The notes under the pieces are model-generated. The model was not told where the DNA came from and ran no database searches. It saw nothing but the letters and a program-made list of their open reading frames with translations. Both the position numbers and the translations under genes were made by a program. A stretch of DNA of 64,000 bases from assembly GCF_014196915.1 (NCBI RefSeq), contig NZ_JACIEP010000001.1:124001-188000 (forward strand), written 5' to 3'. The DNA is from Dysgonomonas hofstadii. Its GTDB lineage: Bacteria; Bacteroidota; Bacteroidia; Bacteroidales; Dysgonomonadaceae. This document shows, in pieces, positions 20,166 to 29,996 of this stretch (its first letter is position 1; each line of letters begins with the position of its first letter).

Positions 20166-23100
20166 ATGAGATTTAAAATGAAAAACAAGTGGCTTTTATG
20201 GTGGAAACCATTATGCCTGATACTTCTTTTGGTCACAATATTACCATTAAGAGTAGATGCAAAAGAAGATATAGAACAACAATCTGATATAACAGTCAGA
20301 GGAATTGTATCTAGTGAAAGCGGAGAGACTCTCGTTGGAGTCAGTGTAGCTGTCAAAGGAACTACTATTGGTACATTTACAGGGGTTGATGGAGATTATA
20401 TGATTAAAATTCCTTCACAAGGAGGAACGCTTGTCTTTTCTTACATAGGCTTCACTACTAAAGAAGTAAAAGTGACTAGTGAGACAATCCTGAATGTGAC
20501 ACTAACTGAGGAGTCAGAACTTTTGTCCGAAGTTGTAGTAGTCGGTTATGGAGTGCAAAAGAAAGTAAATCTTACAGGATCAGTTTCAGCAGTTGGTTCC
20601 GAAAGACTTACGAATAGAGCTAATGCAAGTTTGTCAACTTCTTTGTCCGGTTTATCTACAGGTTTGAGTGTATCGCAAGCTAGTGGTAATCCGGGATCGG
20701 AGGATGTTAGTTTTACAATTCGTGGTGCGGGATCTTTTAATAACAGTAGCCCGATGGTAATAATAGACGGAGCTCAGGCTTCGATGAGTGATATTAATCC
20801 GGACGATGTGGAAAATATATCTATTTTGAAAGACGGGGCATCAGCAGCAATCTATGGCGCCCGGGCAGCAAATGGAGTTATATTGATTACTACGAAAAAA
20901 GGAACAAAAGAAACAGCGCCTAAAATAACATATAGTAACTTATTTGCTTCTCAAAAACCGGTGACAAGCTTAAAGCTTATGTCTGACATGCCTTCATGGA
21001 TGGAATGGCATAATACGGCACAGCGCAATAATGATGTAAATGCCAGTGTATGGTATAGCGACTATCTGATAGACACATGGAGAGCTGCAAACTCTAATCC
21101 GTACGGGGTTGACAACGGATATGGCATACCAAACTGGATGGCTTATCCAAATACAGACTGGTCTGAAGAAATGTTCAAATCGAGCTTTTTCCAAAGGCAC
21201 AGCCTGTCTGTCTCGGGAGGTTCCGAAAACAGCACTTATTTAGTGTCGGTAGGGTATCAGGACAATCCCGGAACTCTTACAAACACCAGTCAGGAAAGAT
21301 TCAACGTTCGCGTCAATACAGAATCTACAATTGCTAAGATTCTGAAATTCGGGACTCAAACGTATTTAACCAAAACCAAAAAAGATCCGGGGAATGCATC
21401 CATGTCCTTCTTGCTGCAAGCATATCCGGGCATGATTCCTGAATACAATGGATACTATGGGGCAGGCGAAGACCCTACTCAGTACGACAGGCAGAATGTA
21501 CTGAGGAATGTTGCTGCGGCAGGAGGTAAGAATGAGAATACCACTATCAATACTACTTGGTATCTAAAAGGTGATATTTGGAACGGTATTAGCGGAGAGG
21601 TGAAATTTAATTATCAGGAAATAACTGAAGATTCGGAAGGCTATAATAAAAACCTGCCTATGTACAGCTTCCGTTTGGGAACCGAAAACCCGGTGAATGT
21701 AATGAACACATTGGATAATACTCCTATAACAAGGAGCCATGCAAAAACGTCGAGCTACTTGTTAAACTTCTTCTTATACTACGATAAGAAAATTGGAGAT
21801 CATAATATAAACGCGTTATTGGGATACGAACAAATGTTTTGGGAAAAATCCGGCTTCAGAGGTCGGAGCGAAGGCATGATAGACTGGAATATAACCGATC
21901 TTCCTGCTTCAGCAGGAGAAAACGATCAATTCTATGCCAGTCCCGCAAAAGGTGATTATGCTATGATTTCATATTTCGGGCGGGTAAATTACAATTATAA
22001 AGGCAGATACCTATTCGAAGCCAATCTTCGCGCCGATGCTTCATCGAGGTATGCACCGGGACACAGATGGGGTTACTTTCCTTCATTCTCGGCCGGATGG
22101 CGTATTTCGGATGAAGAATTCTTCGCCCCATTGAAAGAAAGCATCAACGACCTGAAAATTAGAGGTTCGTGGGGAAAACTGGGAAATATAATATCTGACT
22201 ATTATCCTTGGCAAGCGCTTTATGGTGAAACGAATGGAGTTCTCGGCGGGGCAATTTCAAACGGTTTGGCTCAGAGCCAGCCATCCAATTATAACCTTAC
22301 CTGGGAAAAAGTATCCACTTTCGACCTTGGGTTCGATGTTTTTGTACTCAACAACAGGATGAACCTATCAATGGACTACTACGAACGGCATTCTACAGAC
22401 ATTCTGGACAAGCCTGCAATGTCTTTGACACTGGGCGTTATACCGAATAATCAATGGCTCAACACTTCCGATATGGTCAATAAAGGGATAGAAGTATCAA
22501 TAGGTTGGAATGATAGAATAAAAGATTTCAAATACGGCGCTATGCTAAATGTGTCATACAATACCAATAAAATAACCCAATTTAGGGGGGCTTTAGATTA
22601 CGGGGCTGTTGGTGGACAGTACGACATCTGGGGACGTCCTGTGTATGGATACACTAACCTGGGAGATGCATCAACCGTGAATGGCAATACGAGAAGAGTA
22701 GAAGGACATATGATAGACGAATACTATATGAATGTCCCATACCAAGGGTCCGGTAGTTATTACACCTCTAATGGACAAGTAGATCCGAAAGGAGGGCCAA
22801 AAGATGGGATGATCAGGACAAAGGCCGATTTGGAATGGGTAAAGAGCATGATTGCCGCCGGATATGATTTTGGGTATCAGGTCGGATCTCCTACAGTAGA
22901 TGCTAACGGGAATGTAACCGGTGGGTCTGGAGGTACATTGTGGTATGGAGATCAAATTATGGCCGACCTGAATGGAGACGGCATATACGGAGATAGCAAC
23001 GATCAAAAATTCACAGGCAAATCGGCTACCCCGAAGTGGAACCTGGGAGCAGTTTTCACGGCTGAGTGGAAAGGATTCGATTTCAGTATGTCATGGGAAG

Positions 23101-23564
23101 CCAGACTGGGATCATATGGTTATGTGGACAGCAAAGGTGTGAACGGAAATATTTCATTGTCATACGATGCTATTCCTGCAGACGCGGCATCTGTATACTA
23201 TACATATGATGCCTACCAGTCTGTTTACAACTACGATAACTATGATCCTGCGACAGACCCTAATGCGAATATAAATGGGAAGTATCCACGTCTGTTGGCT
23301 GCAAGTAGCAAATCTCCGGCAAACACACTTTATTTGCAAAATACGTCATTCCTGAAACTCAGAACGTTGCAAATAGGATATACACTTCCCAAAAAATGGA
23401 TTAAATCGGCCCGGTTGAGTAATGTCAGGATTTTTGCAACAGGAGAAAACCTGTTAACAATCAAAAGTAAAAACTTCAGAGGGGTTGATCCGGAACTGGG
23501 AAGCAGCGTAATCGTATATCCTTTGTCAAGAATGTTCTCAGGGGGAGTAAATATTACATTTTAA
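20166..23564 (+). CDS. SusC-like TonB-dependent outer-membrane transporter
   Basis: 1132 aa; start at 20166 or four codons later. Imports oligosaccharides across the outer membrane with the SusD-like lid encoded next. Signal peptide (~1-37), carboxypeptidase-regulatory-like domain (~45-120, VRGIVSSESGETLVGVSV), the SusC linker with VVVVGYGVQKK (~125-135), plug (~135-245) and a beta-barrel ending in an aromatic residue (NITF). Full length for the family. The susD start is 11 bp downstream. Confidence 0.97.
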   Translation: MRFKMKNKWLLWWKPLCLILLLVTILPLRVDAKEDIEQQSDITVRGIVSSESGETLVGVSVAVKGTTIGTFTGVDGDYMIKIPSQGGTLVFSYIGFTTKEVKVTSETILNVTLTEESELLSEVVVVGYGVQKKVNLTGSVSAVGSERLTNRANASLSTSLSGLSTGLSVSQASGNPGSEDVSFTIRGAGSFNNSSPMVIIDGAQASMSDINPDDVENISILKDGASAAIYGARAANGVILITTKKGTKETAPKITYSNLFASQKPVTSLKLMSDMPSWMEWHNTAQRNNDVNASVWYSDYLIDTWRAANSNPYGVDNGYGIPNWMAYPNTDWSEEMFKSSFFQRHSLSVSGGSENSTYLVSVGYQDNPGTLTNTSQERFNVRVNTESTIAKILKFGTQTYLTKTKKDPGNASMSFLLQAYPGMIPEYNGYYGAGEDPTQYDRQNVLRNVAAAGGKNENTTINTTWYLKGDIWNGISGEVKFNYQEITEDSEGYNKNLPMYSFRLGTENPVNVMNTLDNTPITRSHAKTSSYLLNFFLYYDKKIGDHNINALLGYEQMFWEKSGFRGRSEGMIDWNITDLPASAGENDQFYASPAKGDYAMISYFGRVNYNYKGRYLFEANLRADASSRYAPGHRWGYFPSFSAGWRISDEEFFAPLKESINDLKIRGSWGKLGNIISDYYPWQALYGETNGVLGGAISNGLAQSQPSNYNLTWEKVSTFDLGFDVFVLNNRMNLSMDYYERHSTDILDKPAMSLTLGVIPNNQWLNTSDMVNKGIEVSIGWNDRIKDFKYGAMLNVSYNTNKITQFRGALDYGAVGGQYDIWGRPVYGYTNLGDASTVNGNTRRVEGHMIDEYYMNVPYQGSGSYYTSNGQVDPKGGPKDGMIRTKADLEWVKSMIAAGYDFGYQVGSPTVDANGNVTGGSGGTLWYGDQIMADLNGDGIYGDSNDQKFTGKSATPKWNLGAVFTAEWKGFDFSMSWEARLGSYGYVDSKGVNGNISLSYDAIPADAASVYYTYDAYQSVYNYDNYDPATDPNANINGKYPRLLAASSKSPANTLYLQNTSFLKLRTLQIGYTLPKKWIKSARLSNVRIFATGENLLTIKSKNFRGVDPELGSSVIVYPLSRMFSGGVNITF

Positions 23565-23575
23565 ATAATACACTT

Positions 23576-25483
23576 ATGAAAAAATATATATATTCAGTAA
23601 TAATTATAATTTGCATATCACTTTTTTCTTGCACCGATATTCTGGATAGGAATTCGTCCGGGGAAATTGACTCCGGCTCTATATGGTCTTCCGAGAATCT
23701 GGCCGCGCAAGGAGTTAATGGAATGTATCAGGCTTTACGTATGCCTGTGTGGTCCGGTAGTTTTGTCGGGGCAACTACCAATCTGGGATATTATGCATGG
23801 GAAGCATTTGGGATGACAGGACAAACAAATAAATCGGCATACGGTTTATTTAGTGACGGAAATGCCGGAAATACGCAGTTTTCATCCGTTTGGAAATGGT
23901 GCTTTACAGGTATCAACAGAGCGAATGATGCCATCAATGGATTACCGGATACACCTATGGATGAAGCGAAAAAAGAACAATGGATAGCTGAAGCTAAAAC
24001 ACTCAGGGCTTTTTTCTATATGCGGTTGACAGAACTTTATGGCAGAGGCATCGGAGTGCCTATTTACGATGAGGTGGTTACTGGTAGTACTTCTACTAAA
24101 GGACAAAGTTCCGAAAGTGAGGCTTGGGATTTCATTATCCAGAGCTTAACAGATGCTATCAACTCCCCGAATTTTCCGGATAATACGATCGGAAGTAGCG
24201 GAAGGGTCTCTAAAGGTACGGCGTATGCTCTCAGAGGAAAAGCTTACCTTATGCGTAGCATGAGCCTGAATGAAAACCATTACGCTGCCGCGGTAGCTGA
24301 TTTCGAGGATGTGGAAGCTATGGGCTATGGGCTATTCGGCGACTATGCCGGGATTTTTAAGGAAAGCAATGAAGGCAATAATGAAATGTTACTGGTAGTT
24401 CAGAATATTGCCACGCAGGTTTGGGCTGACGCAAGTGGTATAGAACCTATGTATGGCTCATCTGTCCAAAAATATTGTGCGCCATATCAAGCCGGCTCCA
24501 AAGACTCCAGAGGATGTTGGAATGATATTCAGATTACACCTGCTGCTGTAGATAATTTTGAGGTTTTAGTAGATGCCAATACAGTAAAAACATTCAATTG
24601 GAATGACTTTATTCCCGGATATAATGAAACCGGCTACGCAGACAGGATGGTTTATTTCTTACGTAATACTCAAAATAGCGCAGGTGTGGATATTCATGCT
24701 AATATAACGAGAGAGGTTAACTTAAAATTGAGTGGCATTTCCGCAGCAAATATATCTAAATATCTACCTTCGGGAAACGAAGATCGGATAAGTGCTGCAT
24801 ATGCCAATAGAGATCCAAGATTGGAAGCAAGTATTATAACTCCATACAGTTCATTTATAGGTGTCAATAGCAGTTCAAGTGCAGTCGGTGAATATATTTA
24901 CAGATGGCCGGCGCTAGGGGCAATATATTTTGATGGAGCCAATGCGGAAAGTTCTTTAGTGTCAGGTATGAAAAGTACTCTTACATCAAATAATACCGCT
25001 GTATTAGTGTATATGTTCCGCAAATTTGTATCTGAGGGTGTAGAACTAGAGTATAGAAACACTAGCCCTGTCGACGAACCTATATTACGCTATGCTGATG
25101 TATTACTGATGAAGGCTGAAGCATTGGTAGAACTAAATGATTTGTCGGGAGCGAAAGCCGCGGTAGAACGAATAAGAAATAGAGTGGGAATGCCTACAAT
25201 GGCTCAGTCTTTTGCAAGCCAGACTATTGCCCGCGATTATGTGAGAGACGAAAGAAGACGTGAATTTGTAGGAGAAGGGGTTAACTTCTTTGACGAAATG
25301 CGTTGGGAAACATTGAAGGAAACGAAATTTGAGTATGCCTCGAAATCTGCTTTGCAAGTTACAGGAGCCAGTGCACCTGGTCCGACTTATGTTTGGAGAG
25401 ATTCATGGTATACATGGCCTGTGCCAAAAGATGAAGTGGAAATGAATTCGAACTTAAAAAGAACACCAGGCTGGACATATTAA
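23576..25483 (+). CDS. SusD/RagB-like surface glycan-binding lipoprotein
   Basis: 635 aa, type II signal peptide with Cys19 (SLFSC). Caps the SusC transporter and binds glycan at the cell surface. Features of the family: N-terminal region with tetratricopeptide-like helices (WIAEAKTLRAFFYMRLTELYG) and the C-terminal signature ILRYADVLLMKAEALVELND followed by RRREFVGEGVNFFDEMRWE. Follows susC by 11 bp; the next lipoprotein gene begins 18 bp downstream. Confidence 0.96.
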   Translation: MKKYIYSVIIIICISLFSCTDILDRNSSGEIDSGSIWSSENLAAQGVNGMYQALRMPVWSGSFVGATTNLGYYAWEAFGMTGQTNKSAYGLFSDGNAGNTQFSSVWKWCFTGINRANDAINGLPDTPMDEAKKEQWIAEAKTLRAFFYMRLTELYGRGIGVPIYDEVVTGSTSTKGQSSESEAWDFIIQSLTDAINSPNFPDNTIGSSGRVSKGTAYALRGKAYLMRSMSLNENHYAAAVADFEDVEAMGYGLFGDYAGIFKESNEGNNEMLLVVQNIATQVWADASGIEPMYGSSVQKYCAPYQAGSKDSRGCWNDIQITPAAVDNFEVLVDANTVKTFNWNDFIPGYNETGYADRMVYFLRNTQNSAGVDIHANITREVNLKLSGISAANISKYLPSGNEDRISAAYANRDPRLEASIITPYSSFIGVNSSSSAVGEYIYRWPALGAIYFDGANAESSLVSGMKSTLTSNNTAVLVYMFRKFVSEGVELEYRNTSPVDEPILRYADVLLMKAEALVELNDLSGAKAAVERIRNRVGMPTMAQSFASQTIARDYVRDERRREFVGEGVNFFDEMRWETLKETKFEYASKSALQVTGASAPGPTYVWRDSWYTWPVPKDEVEMNSNLKRTPGWTY

Positions 25484-25501
25484 TACTCTAAATTTTTTAT
25501 T

Positions 25502-26911
25502 ATGAAAACAAATAAATATTCAATCATATTAATTCTGATCTTAGGGTCGCTATTTAGTTGCAATAGTTACGATGATCCAACACTTGATCAAAATGAATTT
25601 ATCGGTAACCCGGTATTTGAAGTGTCAGAGGAGAAATTAGATCTGGATCTAAATGCTACGACAACTCAAATAGATGTAACTACCAATACAGTATGGTGGA
25701 CAATACAATCCAGCCAGAGTTGGGTGACGGTAACTTCTGATACATTATATGGAAATGCAAATGTCAAAATTGAAATTTTGGAGAATACTACAGCAGATAC
25801 CAGAGTTGCAGACCTGACACTGAAATCAGGGACTAACGGTCCTGAAAAAACAATAGTTGTGACACAAAAAGGACTTCCTTCTCATATTGATATATCTACT
25901 TCCAATATAACAACAACAGGATACGGAGGTACTTATGAAGTGGACATTACAAGTAATGCAACATGGACTGTGAATGTGAATAAACTGGCAGAGCCAAATA
26001 CCGATTGGATTACGGTATCGCCTATGTCGGGACAAGGAGACGGCAAAATAGTGATAACAATTATCAAAAATGTTAGCAATGTCGATAATCTGAATGCCAT
26101 TGTAACTGTTAGTGTTGCCGATGAAATGAAGGAAATATCAGTAGAGCAAAATGGCAGTGCTTCGTGCGATGCTCCGGACAACACAACAACACTTTACTTC
26201 AACGAGTTCTTCCCTTGCGAAGATGCTCCTGTGGGATCTACCTGGACACTGACAGACCCTCGTGATGACAAAGAATATAGAGTACGTTTGATGGCCGACG
26301 GTAATATCTGGATGATAGACGACCTTAGATTCTCGGGTGATACAGGTGCACAAAAAGCTAATCTGGAATCGGTTACCGGATTTGATGGTAACGGTCACGC
26401 AACCTTAGGAAACTATTTCCCTAACTACTATGGCGACGTAACCAATATGAGACAATACTCTTATATACCGGCAGAAAGAGGCTATTTCTACGGATGGCAA
26501 ACTGTTATTCAATCAGCATACGCCCGTAATGCCGGAGGTTACTCAACCAACCTGGTTCTTGAACCGGAATACCAGGGTATCGCTCCTGATGGATGGCAGG
26601 TGCCATCCATCGGACAGTTTGAAGAGTTGTATGCCAAAATAGGATTCAGTGGTTTTATGAACGACTGGGAAGCTGTCCTCGGCGGTAATATGAACTATGG
26701 CCAGAGTGCTGCTGCTAACTGGGGTGTAAACAGCTATGGTTCATACTGGACTATTACACAAAAAGTCAGGGATATAGGTGCTCCTGCAAGTGCAGATAAC
26801 AATACAATTCTTGTATGGAGGGTCAACTCAGGAAGTTCCGATTGTGCTACGGCCGAATCGCCACGAAATTATGGTAATATTGTACGTTTATTAAAAAAGA
26901 AAAGTAATTAA
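25502..26911 (+). CDS. BACON-domain lipoprotein with Fib_succ_major-type C-terminal domain
   Basis: 469 aa, lipoprotein (Cys20, GSLFSC). Two consecutive BACON-like beta-sandwich domains (~35-120 and ~125-220; note WWTIQSSQSWVTV and NATWTVNV... ITVSP segments), followed by a ~220-residue domain with the pattern of the Fibrobacter succinogenes major paralogous domain (TWTLTDPRDDKEYRVRL, NIWMIDDLR, GWQVPSIGQFEELY). Its place right after SusCD and before GH16 is that of a surface glycan-binding protein; BACON domains usually act as spacers that hold binding or catalytic domains off the membrane. No catalytic motif was seen. Direct glycan binding is inference. Confidence 0.85.
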   Translation: MKTNKYSIILILILGSLFSCNSYDDPTLDQNEFIGNPVFEVSEEKLDLDLNATTTQIDVTTNTVWWTIQSSQSWVTVTSDTLYGNANVKIEILENTTADTRVADLTLKSGTNGPEKTIVVTQKGLPSHIDISTSNITTTGYGGTYEVDITSNATWTVNVNKLAEPNTDWITVSPMSGQGDGKIVITIIKNVSNVDNLNAIVTVSVADEMKEISVEQNGSASCDAPDNTTTLYFNEFFPCEDAPVGSTWTLTDPRDDKEYRVRLMADGNIWMIDDLRFSGDTGAQKANLESVTGFDGNGHATLGNYFPNYYGDVTNMRQYSYIPAERGYFYGWQTVIQSAYARNAGGYSTNLVLEPEYQGIAPDGWQVPSIGQFEELYAKIGFSGFMNDWEAVLGGNMNYGQSAAANWGVNSYGSYWTITQKVRDIGAPASADNNTILVWRVNSGSSDCATAESPRNYGNIVRLLKKKSN

Positions 26912-26916
26912 TAGGG

Positions 26917-26946
26917 TAAATAGGAGGGTACCTCCCCTCCTATTTA
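26917..26946 (+). terminator. Strong hairpin between BACON lipoprotein and GH16
   Basis: TAAATAGGAGG (26917-26927) pairs perfectly with CCTCCTATTTA (26936-26946) around an 8-nt loop, 5 bp after the stop codon. There is no long T tract after it, so it may be an attenuator or an mRNA-stabilising 3' end rather than a full terminator. GH16 starts 20 bp later. Confidence 0.7.
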
Positions 26947-26966
26947 CTTAATATAGAAGGAAAAAT

Positions 26967-27896
26967 ATGAAAAAAATAATTATTGTTTTGCCGGTAGTTT
27001 TTATACTAATGTGCTCTTGCAGTAGCGATGAACACGATAGTACACAACCTACGCCATGGCCTAAAGATCCGAATGAACAAGAGAATGGGGATAAATCCGG
27101 AATTGATAAAACATACGCAATAGGTCAGCAGCTTGAAAATGCTCAGATTCAACTAGTTTGGGCTGATGAATTTGATGCTGATGAGTTGAACCTCGACTAT
27201 TGGACCTATGAGAGAGGTTATGTGAGGAACAGCGAAGTGCAATATTACACTGTTGGCAGAAAAGAGAATTGTAAGTTAGAGAACGGAATGCTTGTACTCA
27301 CCGGACGAAAAGAAGAAGCTTCGTTTGAAGATCAGGATGGATCTCATAATGATTCATACACTTCGGCCAGTATTATCACCAACACAAAAAAATCATGGAA
27401 ATATGGACGTTTCGAAATACGTGCCAAAGTGCCGGGTGGAACAACTGGTATATGGCCGGCATTCTGGGCTAAAGGAGATAGCCAGAATTCGGGAGCATCA
27501 TGGCCTAGTTGCGGAGAGATCGATATCATGGAATATGCGGTAAAAAGTCCGTATGAGATGATCAATAATGTGATATGGGGAGAATCGTCCTCGGCATCGA
27601 AAAGCAGTACAAAGAAAGTGCCATCTAATGCGAAATACTCAGACGCATTCCACATATATTCTCTCAATTGGAGTTCTACCCAAATTACATTTGCTATTGA
27701 TAATAAGGTTACACATGTGGTCGAGATGTCTGATATTTCGCCAAATCCTTTTCATCAGCCTTTCTCAATCTTATTAAACTTAGCACTGGGTACTCCTACC
27801 GACTCCAGCCTGGGAGGGAAGTTTGATGAATCGAACTTACCGGTACAATTTTTTGTTGAATATGTTAGAATATATCAAACTTCTACTGAAGACTAA
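26967..27896 (+). CDS. GH16 endo-glycosidase, lipoprotein (laminarinase-like)
   Basis: 309 aa. Cleaves internal beta-1,3 or beta-1,4 linkages with retention. Lipoprotein signal with Cys16 or Cys18 (MCSCSS), followed by an acidic/proline-rich linker. The jelly-roll domain has the active site GEIDIMEY with nucleophile Glu184, Asp186 and acid/base Glu189, and upstream SWKYGRFEIRAKVPGGTTGIWPAFW. The extra residue in the EIDIME signature is the beta-bulge form seen in laminarinases and related subfamilies, rather than lichenase-type or carrageenase-type sites. It closes the locus and is followed by a strong terminator. It probably makes the surface endo-cut; the backbone it attacks is not identifiable. 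Confidence 0.94.
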   Translation: MKKIIIVLPVVFILMCSCSSDEHDSTQPTPWPKDPNEQENGDKSGIDKTYAIGQQLENAQIQLVWADEFDADELNLDYWTYERGYVRNSEVQYYTVGRKENCKLENGMLVLTGRKEEASFEDQDGSHNDSYTSASIITNTKKSWKYGRFEIRAKVPGGTTGIWPAFWAKGDSQNSGASWPSCGEIDIMEYAVKSPYEMINNVIWGESSSASKSSTKKVPSNAKYSDAFHIYSLNWSSTQITFAIDNKVTHVVEMSDISPNPFHQPFSILLNLALGTPTDSSLGGKFDESNLPVQFFVEYVRIYQTSTED

Positions 27897-27920
27897 TCCA
27901 TAGAGTAAAATGTTCTACTT

Positions 27921-27950
27921 AAGGGGGGTATTCTAAAGATACCCCTTTTA
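27921..27950 (+). terminator. Rho-independent terminator after GH16
   Basis: GGGGTAT (27925-27931) pairs with ATACCCC (27939-27945), extended by AA/TT with a small bulge, then TTTTATTATT. It lies 25 bp after the GH16 stop and marks the end of the PUL transcript. Confidence 0.85.
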
Positions 27951-28025
27951 TTATTAATAAATTGGCCTACCTAAATATATATAAGGTTTCAATTTTAATA
28001 TACAGGTTATTTTTAATAAGTATCC

Positions 28026-28059
28026 TTTGTCCCAATTTTCTGTAAAATCTATATCTTTG
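28026..28059 (+). promoter_or_regulatory. Promoter of the MATE transporter gene
   Basis: TTTG at 28026-28029 and TATCTTTG at 28052-28059 with a 22-bp spacer, close to the Bacteroidota consensus. It leaves a leader of about 195 nt before the start at 28263. The leader contains a CAGTACC/GGTACTG hairpin at 28216-28235 followed by GTAGAGACATGCC, which resembles half of a palindromic intergenic repeat. The rest of the 27897-28262 gap shows nothing recognisable. Confidence 0.6.
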
Positions 28060-28262
28060 CATTCGTAATTCAATTTATTGTCTCATTTATGAAGTGGCAA
28101 CTCTGTATATAGCTATTCAGCTTCGGGTTTGTCGGGGAATATCTCTCCGGCATTAAATTATTATGCCCGTGTTCCTCACAGAGTTTAATTAATAAAAAAT
28201 ATTAATGATTGTTTGCAGTACCTTGAATGGTACTGTAGAGACATGCCGTTTTATAAAAACAA

Positions 28263-29582
28263 ATGAATTATACATATAAACAAATATGGCTCATCAATTT
28301 GCCCATAATGGTGAGTCTGCTCATGGAGCAGTTAATAAATTTAACGGATTCCATTTTCTTGGGGCACGTCAGTCAAATAGATTTAGGGGCTTCCGCATTA
28401 GCTACAATGTATTATACAGCTATTTATATGCTCGGGTTTGGTTTTAGCCTTGGGACTCAAGTTGTTATTGCAAGGAGGAATGGAGAGGGACGATATACCG
28501 AAGCCGGCCGGGTGTTCTATCAGGCTATAATTTTTTTATCTGTTTTTGCCGTTGCCGTTTTTGTATTGTCCAAACTGTTTTCTCCTTCATTACTACGTAT
28601 GTTGATTTCATCGGATAATGTTTATCAGGCTACTGTACGATATATGGAGTGGCGGGATTACAGTTTCTTGTTTGCTTTCCCTTTGTTGGCGATCCGTGCT
28701 TTTTTTATCGGAACTACAAATACCAAAGTTCTCACCTCCACCTCCATTGTAATGATAGTCTGCAACATTGTATTCAACTATCTGCTGATTTTTGGAAAAG
28801 CAGGGTTTCCCCGTTTGGAAATCAGTGGGGCTGCTATATCTTCTTCCCTTACAGGGCTGCTCGGATTACTGTTCCTTATTATTTATATGTGGAAACATGT
28901 AGACAAAAAACAATACGGGATACATGCTGTATTTGATCCGAGATTATCACTACATCTGTTAAGTATATCCGTTTGGACAATGGTAAGGCAATTTTTTTGT
29001 ATTGCCCCGTGGTTCCTGTTCTTTGTGGCGATTGAACATTTAGGTGAATGTGAACTGGCGGCTGCAAACGTGGTGCGAAGTATTTCTATGCTCTTTTTTG
29101 TGATTGTCAATTCATTTGCAACCACCACAATTTCATTGGTTAGTAATCTTATCGGTGCAAAGAAACCGGAACAGGTTATGCCAACCTGCCGTTGCGTTAT
29201 TGCGCTGGATTATTTAATAGGCGTTCCGCTTATCTTGTTGGCTTTCCTTTTTTCAGATACTCTTTTGGGGCTGTTTACGAATGATGCAGAGATTATCAGG
29301 ACAGCATTTTATCCATATTGTGTAATGCTCTCTACTTTTATTTTTTCTGTACCCGCCTATACTTGCTGTAATACGGTTATCGGTACAGGTAATACAAAGA
29401 TAGCATTCCTGTTTCAGATGATAAATATAGTTGTCTATTTGCTTTATCTGTTTATATTATCACGTTCGTCAAACATTCCGCTAGCAGTGTATTGGACTGC
29501 CGAGCAGTTATATGTTCTCGTGTTATTGATGCTATCCCTGGCCTATCTTAAACGGAATAAATGGCAGAATAGGATTTTATAG
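28263..29582 (+). CDS. MATE family multidrug/toxin efflux transporter
   Basis: 439 aa, about 12 hydrophobic segments. It opens with QIWLINLPIMVSLLMEQLINLTDSIFLGHVS, the typical first helices of MATE antiporters with the VD/TD motif, and repeats the pattern in the second half (MVRQFFCIAPWF..., ATTTISLVSNLIGAKKPEQV). Exports cationic or other small compounds using Na+ or H+. It stands alone between the PL8 PUL and the nuclease operon, with its own promoter. Substrate is not predictable. Confidence 0.93.
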   Translation: MNYTYKQIWLINLPIMVSLLMEQLINLTDSIFLGHVSQIDLGASALATMYYTAIYMLGFGFSLGTQVVIARRNGEGRYTEAGRVFYQAIIFLSVFAVAVFVLSKLFSPSLLRMLISSDNVYQATVRYMEWRDYSFLFAFPLLAIRAFFIGTTNTKVLTSTSIVMIVCNIVFNYLLIFGKAGFPRLEISGAAISSSLTGLLGLLFLIIYMWKHVDKKQYGIHAVFDPRLSLHLLSISVWTMVRQFFCIAPWFLFFVAIEHLGECELAAANVVRSISMLFFVIVNSFATTTISLVSNLIGAKKPEQVMPTCRCVIALDYLIGVPLILLAFLFSDTLLGLFTNDAEIIRTAFYPYCVMLSTFIFSVPAYTCCNTVIGTGNTKIAFLFQMINIVVYLLYLFILSRSSNIPLAVYWTAEQLYVLVLLMLSLAYLKRNKWQNRIL

Positions 29583-29996
29583 TTCTGTGAGATATATCCT
29601 TAGCAGGAGTAATATGTGATTTTTCAGATACTTTGTATCTGAAGTTTAAATATTGTTAATGTAGTATAATTAGGTTACGGACTCTTTACATAATAGTTAT
29701 TTTTTTGATAATAATAATTTCATTTTTTGTCGCATAAGACATATTTACATATAATCATTTAACTATTAATGATTTGGCTTTATTTCTTGGATTTGGTATA
29801 TTATCTTTAACTGATATTTAATATAAATTCTATTGATTAGTTTTAAGGTTTGTTGTATCTTTATTTAATTAAAAGTAATAAATGCGAATATTCGAAAAGC
29901 AAATATTTTGTCTTTATTGTAAATCTATTGCAAATATTAACGTATCAAACAACAAAAATATCAAATTGTATCAATAATTATCTAAAACATTTTAAA
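29583..29996 (+). other. Intergenic region before the nuclease/TonB operon
   Basis: 414 bp, very AT-rich. It contains the hairpin at 29623-29643. The only weak promoter-like string is TATCTTTA near 29857, with no convincing -33. The frame of the next gene is open upstream from 29850, but the translated sequence before 29997 does not look like a secreted-protein N-terminus, so this part is treated as leader. Confidence 0.5.
29623..29643 (+). terminator. Hairpin downstream of the MATE gene
   Basis: TTCAGATAC (29623-29631), a TTT loop and GTATCTGAA (29635-29643) form a perfect 9-bp stem 41 bp after the stop codon. The following bases are AT-rich but not a clean T run, so this is a probable terminator. 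Confidence 0.6.

Noticed and set aside
29850-29996. N-terminal extension of the repeat lipoprotein from an upstream in-frame start
   Set aside because: The 49 extra residues are not signal-like, and ATG 29997 gives a clean lipoprotein signal.
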